Below are positions 57,786 through 64,000 of a DNA stretch of 64,000 nt, piece after piece; within the stretch, counting starts at the first letter, position 1; every line of letters begins with the position of its first letter. The stretch is from the NCBI RefSeq assembly GCF_001939045.1, contig NZ_MKIM01000031.1:124001-188000 (forward strand), given 5' to 3'. This DNA comes from Rhizobium oryziradicis (GTDB lineage Bacteria > Pseudomonadota > Alphaproteobacteria > Rhizobiales > Rhizobiaceae). The position numbers and the translations under genes are program-made. The notes below the pieces were generated by a model that was not told the DNA's origin, did not search any database, and saw only the letters and a program-made list of their open reading frames with translations.

Positions 57786-58271
57786 ATGAAGGGCGATGCA
57801 AAAGTTATTGAACGTTTGAACCAGGCACTGTTTCTGGAGCTTGGTGCCGTCAACCAGTATTGGCTGCATTTCCGCCTGTTGGAAGACTGGGGCTTTACCA
57901 AGCTGGCCAAGAAGGAACGGGCTGAATCGATCGAAGAAATGCAGCACGCTGACAAGATCATTGAGCGCATCATCTTCCTCGAAGGTCATCCAAACCTTCA
58001 GACCCTTGCTCCGCTGCGAATTGGCCAGACCGTGAAGGAAGTGCTGGAAGCTGATCTTGCTGGCGAATACGAAGCTCGTACCGCTTACAAGGAATCCCGC
58101 GATATCTGTCATCAGGCTGGCGACTATGTCTCCATGAAGCTGTTCGAACAGCTGATGATCGACGAAGAAGGCCATATCGATTTCCTCGAAACTCAGCTGG
58201 AACTGTTCTCCAAGCTTGGCGAAGAAAAATACGGTCAGCTCAATGCTGACTCGGCTGACGCCAGCGAATAA
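57786..58271 (+). CDS. bfr: Bacterioferritin
   Basis: 161 residues, standard Bfr length. Ferroxidase ligands Glu 18 ([15 protein letters not shown]), Glu 51 and His 54, with haem ligand Met 52 ([20 protein letters not shown]). The second pair lies in [12 protein letters not shown] and [11 protein letters not shown]. It forms the 24-mer iron store. GGGAGTCCTCCG ribosome-binding region. Upstream Irr box and neighbouring bfd fit iron control. Confidence 0.95.
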   Translation: MKGDAKVIERLNQALFLELGAVNQYWLHFRLLEDWGFTKLAKKERAESIEEMQHADKIIERIIFLEGHPNLQTLAPLRIGQTVKEVLEADLAGEYEARTAYKESRDICHQAGDYVSMKLFEQLMIDEEGHIDFLETQLELFSKLGEEKYGQLNADSADASE

Positions 58272-58286
58272 CCTATTTGGATTGAG

Positions 58287-58325
58287 AAAAGGCCCGGTCT
58301 GTGCAAGCAAACCGGGCCTTTTTTT
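58287..58325. terminator. Bidirectional rho-independent terminator (bfr / htpG)
   Basis: AAAAGGCCCGGT (58287-58298) and ACCGGGCCTTTTTTT (58311-58325) between the convergent genes. Confidence 0.88.
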
Positions 58326-58341
58326 GTCCGCTGGAAAGGTT

Positions 58342-60237
58342 TTATGCCTTCAACGCCTTTTCAAACAGCCGCCCCATGCGCTCGGCAAAAGCGCGTGGAT
58401 CGGCAGGCTTATCGCCGTCCAGAATGCGAGCCTGATCGTAGAGCAGGTGAACGGCATCCTGTTGCAGGGCAGGACTGCTTCCAGCCGAGGCAATGGCCTT
58501 GATGAGGATGTGGTCTGGGTTGATTTCCAATACCGGCTTGCTTGCTGCCTGCAATTGGCCAGCACCGGCGAGGATTTTTTCCAGCTGGCGATCATAACCG
58601 CTCTCAGAAGCCACAAGGCAGACAGCGCTTTCGGTGAGGCGATCAGAGGCGACAACGTCAGACACGTCATCGCGCAATTGCTCCTTGGCCAGAGCGACGA
58701 ACCCTGAAATCTCGGCCTTTGCTTCTGGCGTTTTTTCTTCCTCAGCGCTTTCCGGCTTGGCAAATTGCGCCAGATCAGCAGCCCCCTGGCTCACAGATTT
58801 AAAGCTCTTGCCTTCAAATTCCGGCGCATTCATCACCCAGAAGCTGTCAACCGGATCGGCGAGCAGCAACACTTCAATGCCGCGAGCCTTAAAACCTTCG
58901 AGCTGCGGAGAGACGCGCAATTGCTCAACACTGCTGCCGGTCAGGTAATAGATGGCGTTTTGCTCGGGCTTGGCATCCTTGACATAATCGGCCAGGGAGC
59001 GCTGATTTTCGCCGGACGTGGTGGTGCGGAAGCGGGCGAGGCCCAGCAACTGGCTTTTGCGCTCGTAATCGTCGTAGAGGCCTTCTTTCAGCACAATGCC
59101 AAAATTGTTCCAAAACGTCTGGTAGGCATCCGCATCATCCTTGGCCTGTTTTTCAATGGCGCTGAGCACGCGGTTGGTGACGCCTTTGCGGATGGCGGCC
59201 AGAATCGGGCTCTCCTGAATCATCTCGCGCGAAACGTTCAGCGGCAGGTCGGAGGTATCCACCAGACCCCGCACAAAGCGCAGGTAACGCGGCAAAAGCT
59301 CGGCATCATCGGTGATGAAAATGCGCTTGACGTAAAGCTTCATCCGGCCTTTGCGGTCGGGATCAAACAGATCAAACGGTGGCGTGGTCGGCACGAAAGC
59401 CAGCGTGGTGTATTCGTGGCGGCCTTCGGCGCGGAAATGCACGGTCAGGGACGGGTCGTCATATTGGCCTGATACGCCATGGTAGAAATCCGCGTATTCC
59501 TCCTTGGTGATGTCGTTCTTGGATTTGGTCCAAAGTGCTGTGCCGTCGGTGATTTGCGCTGGCTTTTCATCGGGCTTGTCATACAGCATGATTGGCACTG
59601 GCACGTGGCCGGACTGTTGCTTGACAATGGCTTCCACCTTGCCGCGACGGGTATAATCCTTGGCATCTTCCATCAGGTGCAGGGTGATGCGGGTACCGCG
59701 CGTTGGCGCATCCGCCAGATCCAGCGGGCGAACTTCATAACTGCCCTTGCCGTCGGATGACCACAGCCATGCCTCATCCTCGCCGCCCTTGCGCGAGGCA
59801 ACATCAACGCGCTCAGCCACCATGAAAGACGAGTAGAAGCCAACGCCAAACTGACCAATCAGCTGTGCGCCCTCGGCGGCCTTGCTGGCCTCAATGCGCT
59901 CCATAAAGGCGCGGGTGCCTGAACGGGCAATGGTGCCCAGCGCTTCAATCAATTCAGCGCGGCTCATGCCAATGCCGTTGTCTTCAATAACCAGACGATT
60001 GTTGTCTGCATCCAGCACCAGCATGATGCGAGCATCAGGGTCGCCAGCTAAAAGCGACGGAGTGGAAATGGCCTCATAGCGCAGCTTTTCGCAAGCATCG
60101 GCGGCATTGGAGACCAATTCGCGCAGGAACACATCCTTGTCGGAATAAACCGAATGGACCATCATATGCAGCAGGCGGGCGACATCGGCCTCGAAGACAT
60201 GGGCTTCTGCTGGTTTCTCAGCGGTAGCAGTCGACAT
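58342..60237 (-). CDS. htpG: Molecular chaperone HtpG (Hsp90)
   Basis: 631 residues, normal for bacterial Hsp90. The GHKL ATP site includes ELVSNAADACEKLRYEAI, LVIEDNGIGMSRAELIEALG and GQFGVGFYSSFMVA; GTRITLHL follows. The middle domain includes LYVKRIFITDDAELLPRYLR and DLPLNVSREMIQ. The C-terminal dimerisation domain is present. Cytosolic ATP-dependent chaperone. It is the last intact housekeeping gene before the IS remnants. Confidence 0.97.
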   Translation of the reverse strand: MSTATAEKPAEAHVFEADVARLLHMMVHSVYSDKDVFLRELVSNAADACEKLRYEAISTPSLLAGDPDARIMLVLDADNNRLVIEDNGIGMSRAELIEALGTIARSGTRAFMERIEASKAAEGAQLIGQFGVGFYSSFMVAERVDVASRKGGEDEAWLWSSDGKGSYEVRPLDLADAPTRGTRITLHLMEDAKDYTRRGKVEAIVKQQSGHVPVPIMLYDKPDEKPAQITDGTALWTKSKNDITKEEYADFYHGVSGQYDDPSLTVHFRAEGRHEYTTLAFVPTTPPFDLFDPDRKGRMKLYVKRIFITDDAELLPRYLRFVRGLVDTSDLPLNVSREMIQESPILAAIRKGVTNRVLSAIEKQAKDDADAYQTFWNNFGIVLKEGLYDDYERKSQLLGLARFRTTTSGENQRSLADYVKDAKPEQNAIYYLTGSSVEQLRVSPQLEGFKARGIEVLLLADPVDSFWVMNAPEFEGKSFKSVSQGAADLAQFAKPESAEEEKTPEAKAEISGFVALAKEQLRDDVSDVVASDRLTESAVCLVASESGYDRQLEKILAGAGQLQAASKPVLEINPDHILIKAIASAGSSPALQQDAVHLLYDQARILDGDKPADPRAFAERMGRLFEKALKA

Positions 60238-60344
60238 TTCTCTCTATCTCCCCAATCAGTTAGAAGGTGAAGCGGACAGGTGTTTTTGCACCAATCACGA
60301 GTTTCCTCTATCCGGCGATCATTTCTGCTCACAGGATAGTTTGG

Positions 60345-60560
60345 ATGCCGTATAAGCACAATGAACACCGCCGACACAAGATACTATGGCAGAAATTCAA
60401 GATCACGATCTATGCCGTATAGAATGAAAGCCTTCGGAGACGCAGTGATTTGACTGTCTGGATCAATGCTGATGTGGACAATCATACGGGCGGATAGACG
60501 AAGGTTATCGGGACTTGAAATTAACACTTTCAATACAGTCTGGCACAGATGCGCCCAAGC
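60345..60560 (+). pseudogene. Decayed IS5-superfamily (IS903-like) transposase, N-terminal fragment
   Basis: From the ATG at 60345 the frame reads MPYKHNEHRRHKILWQKFK, then an in-frame TAG at 60420, then NESLRRRSDLTVWINADV, and a second stop near 60500. These match the conserved start of IS903-type transposases (MPHKxNxxRRxKIPKxK..., then NxSLRxRGDLTVWI). Beyond ~60500 similarity continues only weakly and frameshifted, and is lost before 60590, where a different transposase begins. Confidence 0.7.
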
Positions 60561-60585
60561 CAAAGCTGGTGCCGGGAACTTTGGA

Positions 60586-61235
60586 TCTTCTACATTGCTT
60601 CGACAGGTTGCCAATGGCGGATTTTGTGAAAGGACGTCCTGCCTTATTCGACGGTGCAGGGTTATTTATATGAATGACGGGCCATGGGTTTTTATGGACT
60701 TGTATCAATCATTCTCTGGTCAAGGATACCGATGAACTTGAGGGGCGTGAAGCTTCACCATCGGTGAGTGATGGACAGTAAAGCGTTAAAACCATTGAAA
60801 GTGGAGAGAGTAGCGGCTATGTCGTGGGTAAGAAGATCAAGGACCGCAACATCGTTGTCGACACGCTCGGTCTTGTGGTTCACAGTGCGGACATCCAAGA
60901 CCGTGATGGCGTGCCGGATCTTCTCGAGACAATCAAACGTCGCTGGCCGTTGTTTCTCCATGTTTTTGCCGTATGGCTTCTCTGCAGGCGGCATGCTGTG
61001 AGGCTGGTTAAAGAAGGTTGGCGAGTGGGCGCTGGAAATCATTACGCGAAAAGATAAGGTCAACGGATTTGAACTTCTTCCCGAAGTTGGCTCGTCGAGC
61101 GCATTTTTGTATTGCTTGGCAGAAAACGTGGGCTGGCAAAGGAGTAAGAAAAATCCATTGCATCCGTCAAAGAATGCATCATCATCGTCTACATCCGTAT
61201 CATGACAAAGCGACTGGCAAGATATTGCTGTCGAT
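60586..61235 (+). pseudogene. Decayed IS5-family (IS427-group-like) transposase
   Basis: Fragments in shifting frames: FYIASTGCQWRIL, LPYSTVQGYLYE, EGREASPSV, SVKTIESG followed by GYVVGKKIKDRNIVVDTLGL, DIQDRDGVPDLLETIKRRWP, and a C-terminal stretch recognisable as a frameshifted LVERTF...LGRKRGLAKE and RIMTKRLARY. The order matches the DDE transposase of IS5/IS427-type elements. At least two premature stops and several frameshifts make it non-functional. Terminal inverted repeats were not found. Confidence 0.8.
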
Positions 61236-61384
61236 GAATTCTTTCTGAGTCAGGCTTTTAGCGCACGGCTCATAGTCTCAATCTTGCAAGGTGGAAAAAT
61301 TACAGATAAACCCTCCAAGATATCGAAGCTTACGCAACCAAAATCTCTATGGCTGCAGCAAATATTGTTACAAGGCGTCTGAAT

Positions 61385-64000
61385 ATGAAGCTCATTAGTG
61401 ATAAGATTAGGTATATTTCCTCTCGCATTAAACGAGAAAACGTATTTGAAAAACGCTATACATCATTATTTGATAGTAAATATTATTACTCTGCTTATCC
61501 AGATGTGAGAAGGTCTGGTGTTGACGCTTGGAACCATTATAGTTCTGTGGGCTGGAAAGAAGGGAGAAATCCTTCTAGCAAGATCAATACGGTCGCTTAC
61601 ATTGTTGAATATCCATCCATAATCGATCTTGATATAAATCCTGTTATGCATAGCGTCGACGTAGGTAATAAACATGTCGAGGCAGTTCATTCAAATTACC
61701 CATCGACAGAGAAAATAAAGAACATACTGGAAAAGGAAAACCTTCCTGAAAGCCTGCGTGTTTTTATTTCGAGCTATTACTTAATAAAAAATTCCGAAAA
61801 TTTTGATAAAAATTATTATGCGGGGAAAATGGGGGCGTCTATACTCGACCCTGTCGAGCATTACATCCGGTACGGTGGATTGGGGATGATATCGCCTCAC
61901 GCCGACTTCGATCCTGTATTCTATTATGAGGCTTATCCTGACGTAAGACGGGCAGCTATCGATCCGTTGTTGCATTATTTGCGGCATGGCCAACATGAAG
62001 GGCGTCAGCGAAATTCGGCAGAATTTGCAAATGAAAATGGACGCACCGGAAACGGAAGTAGATTTCGGGCGGCCCAAATCGAGCAAAAAATCCATAATAC
62101 TTGTGCGGATATAAGAGAGAGATTGGAGCGTGCGCCGAGGTCTGCTCCGAATGTTTCGGGTCCACTTATATCGATTCTAACGCCGGTTTATAATGTCGAT
62201 GCTCACCTTCTCAGAGAGATGGTGCAGTCAGTTTTGAGGCAAAATTACACGAATTGGCAGCTTTGTTTGGTGGATGATGCATCGACCAATACCGAACTAA
62301 GAGACGTACTTGGTGAAATTGCAAGTCTCGATTCGCGTATCGATGTCGCTTTTCGTCCTGCAAATGGAGGCATATCCGCTGCCACGAATGACTGCCTAAC
62401 AATGGCACGGGGGGAATATGTTGCTTTGGTTGACAATGACGACTTAATCACCTCCGACGCTCTCGCCGAAATGGTTAAGGCTATCAATGAAAATAATTTT
62501 CCTGATTGGCTTTATAGTGATGAATGTAAAATTGACGTTGACAACAACGTGTCAGACCTTTTCGCGAAGCCTGACTGGTCGCCTTTGCTTCTAGTAAATT
62601 ACATGTACACTGGCCATCTCACACTCTATCGGAGATCGTTGGTAAACAAGCTTGGTGGCTTCCGCTCAGAGTATGACTTTTCCCAAGACTATGACCTTGC
62701 GCTTCGAATGTCTGAATGCGCGAAAAATATAGTACATGTTGAAAAATATTTGTACTGCTGGCGGATGATTCCAACCTCCGGCTCAATGGGGGGTAAGCCA
62801 ACTGCTAGAATATCTAACATCGCTGCACTCAAAGATGCGGCTGATCGGCAGTCGCTGAATGGCGAAGTATCGGCACTTCCGACGGCTAACAGACTAAAAA
62901 TAACGGTGTCGAATGATAAGGTATCGATAATTATACCTTCGGACAATAAAGAAAACATTCGCCAATCGATTGACTCTATAATATCGCTTTCCACATATAA
63001 AAATTATGAAATAGTAGTTGTCACAAATAGCGTTATTGTTGACGATTTAAATGTATTTTATTCAAATGAAAATCTAATTTGGAAAAGATATGACAAGCCC
63101 TTTAATTTTTCGGATAAGTGCAATGCGGGCACACAAGCGTCATCAGGCAAATATGTTATATTCTTCAATGACGATGTTCGAGTCATCACGCCGGATTGGA
63201 TAGAAGCCATACTAGAATGTTTTTCTTTCCCAAACGTGGGCGCGGTTGGGCCGAAATTGCTATACGAAGATGGCTCGATTCAACATGCAGGCATGGTCAC
63301 AGGCGTAAGACGATTTGTGGGGACTGCATTTCATACCTATCCGAGTGATACTGGTGCTCACTTTAATTTTGCACAGTGCTTGCGCGAGGTTTCGCTTATC
63401 TGCGGAGCTTTACTTGCCATACCCCGGGAAATTTTTGATAACGTGGGTGGCTATGACGCGATTAACACTCCGATAAATCATTCTGATGTGGATCTCTGCT
63501 TTAAGATTCGTGAGGCCGGCTTTACCTGCGTTTACACGCCATACGCCAGCCTTTTTCATATCGGGCATGTTTCGATTGGAGCTGAGGAACAGTTATCTTC
63601 GCAAAAAAAGATCGAAAAAAAGAAAGAAAAAATTGACACCTATCTCATTCATAGGTGGGGAAATTATATAGCTCGTGATCCTTATTTTCCGCAATCAATC
63701 CGTGACCTTACATTCATCGATTCCCAAGAGCCATTTGATTTTTACCCCCCACAACCCCAAGCCTCTGGTGACCGCGACGTCTTGATCATTTCACATGATC
63801 TGAGCGGGAGTGGCGCACCCAAGCTAGTCTATGATTTGGCCATTATGTTACGCCGCTCTGGCTGCAGAGTGGTCGTTGCATCCCCTGCGGACGGCCATTA
63901 TCGCCATCATTTGAGTAACGAAGGTTTTGCGGTTATAGTCGACCCATTGATAGCAATCGCGCACGAAGCATCGATGGTTGTTTTGGGAGGGTTTGATGTC
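61385..64000 (+). CDS. Multi-domain glycosyltransferase (GT2-GT2-GT4), 3' end outside the window
   Basis: Open from the ATG at 61385 to the window end, 872 codons without a stop. N-terminal region with three copies of a YY...YPDVRR-type motif (SAYPDVRRSGVDAWNHY, a degenerate middle copy, and EAYPDVRRAAIDPLLHY). GT2 domain 1 from ~260 (ISILTPVYNVDAHLL, DND at ~350), GT2 domain 2 from ~513 (VSIIIPSDNKENI, FFNDDVRV at ~593), and a GT4-like N-terminus from ~798 (VLIISHDLSGSGAPKLVYDL). No TM or signal. Such large enzymes build surface polysaccharides. AT-rich codon use differs sharply from htpG and earlier genes, and IS remnants sit just upstream. Confidence 0.85.
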   Translation, partial: MKLISDKIRYISSRIKRENVFEKRYTSLFDSKYYYSAYPDVRRSGVDAWNHYSSVGWKEGRNPSSKINTVAYIVEYPSIIDLDINPVMHSVDVGNKHVEAVHSNYPSTEKIKNILEKENLPESLRVFISSYYLIKNSENFDKNYYAGKMGASILDPVEHYIRYGGLGMISPHADFDPVFYYEAYPDVRRAAIDPLLHYLRHGQHEGRQRNSAEFANENGRTGNGSRFRAAQIEQKIHNTCADIRERLERAPRSAPNVSGPLISILTPVYNVDAHLLREMVQSVLRQNYTNWQLCLVDDASTNTELRDVLGEIASLDSRIDVAFRPANGGISAATNDCLTMARGEYVALVDNDDLITSDALAEMVKAINENNFPDWLYSDECKIDVDNNVSDLFAKPDWSPLLLVNYMYTGHLTLYRRSLVNKLGGFRSEYDFSQDYDLALRMSECAKNIVHVEKYLYCWRMIPTSGSMGGKPTARISNIAALKDAADRQSLNGEVSALPTANRLKITVSNDKVSIIIPSDNKENIRQSIDSIISLSTYKNYEIVVVTNSVIVDDLNVFYSNENLIWKRYDKPFNFSDKCNAGTQASSGKYVIFFNDDVRVITPDWIEAILECFSFPNVGAVGPKLLYEDGSIQHAGMVTGVRRFVGTAFHTYPSDTGAHFNFAQCLREVSLICGALLAIPREIFDNVGGYDAINTPINHSDVDLCFKIREAGFTCVYTPYASLFHIGHVSIGAEEQLSSQKKIEKKKEKIDTYLIHRWGNYIARDPYFPQSIRDLTFIDSQEPFDFYPPQPQASGDRDVLIISHDLSGSGAPKLVYDLAIMLRRSGCRVVVASPADGHYRHHLSNEGFAVIVDPLIAIAHEASMVVLGGFDV

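Noticed and set aside
60755-61063. 102-codon minus-strand ORF in the IS region
   Set aside because: It is antisense to the decayed transposase whose protein fragments are recognisable on the plus strand.

Overview
The window reads as chromosomal DNA of a Rhizobiaceae alphaproteobacterium, most like the Agrobacterium/Allorhizobium group. Support comes from the genes themselves: a PutR-type Lrp activator divergent from a long PutA, the rplU-rpmA-(GNAT)2-obgE-proB-proA-nadD-rsfS-rlmH block, the envC-ctpA-deacetylase-rppH block, a bacterioferritin preceded by an Irr-type iron control element, and rhizobial intergenic mosaic (RIME-like) repeats. The body is moderately GC-rich. The last ~2.6 kb is clearly AT-rich.

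Layout. 1-12.6 kb is housekeeping: mtgA, ispA, a LysE exporter, an OmpA-type lipoprotein, ispG, an MFS transporter, a YigZ/IMPACT protein, putR/putA and a TIGR03862-type flavoprotein. 13.07-25.75 kb is a complete, tightly packed chemotaxis-type operon: HD-GYP response regulator, STAS protein, CheY, CheA, CheW, three MCPs, a second CheW, CheR and CheB. It has no CheD or CheZ, and its first gene would couple the array to cyclic-di-GMP. 25.9-28.3 kb holds a bacterial tyrosinase directly abutting a DUF2182 membrane protein. 28.7-34.2 kb carries an orphan ParA-type ATPase and the rppH/deacetylase/ctpA/envC cell-envelope block. A PAS-GGDEF diguanylate cyclase and a small unknown protein follow.

37-45.1 kb carries an ABC-F ATPase, purH, a heparinase-family protein, rsmB, htpX and an SDHAF4/DUF1674 protein. 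45.2-47.9 kb is an accessory stretch of unknown genes, including a two-gene pair whose first product has an OST-HTH/LOTUS-like N-terminus. It lies on the 3' side of tRNA-Ser(CGA). 48.8-58.3 kb is the rplU-to-rlmH block followed by bfd-bfr, then htpG on the other strand. 60.3-61.2 kb is an IS graveyard with two different decayed IS5-superfamily transposases. From 61.4 kb to the window end runs an open, AT-rich, multi-domain glycosyltransferase gene that probably belongs to a horizontally acquired surface-polysaccharide region.

The most interesting items are the unknown pair at 46.2-47.8 kb, the tyrosinase/DUF2182 unit with palindromes in its upstream region, the c-di-GMP-linked chemotaxis cluster with mosaic, near-identical MCP signalling domains and a shared C-terminal tail, and the separation of the usually contiguous rlmH and envC by ~23 kb in a geometry that one inversion would explain. 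All functional calls come from reading motifs and context; no database search was possible.
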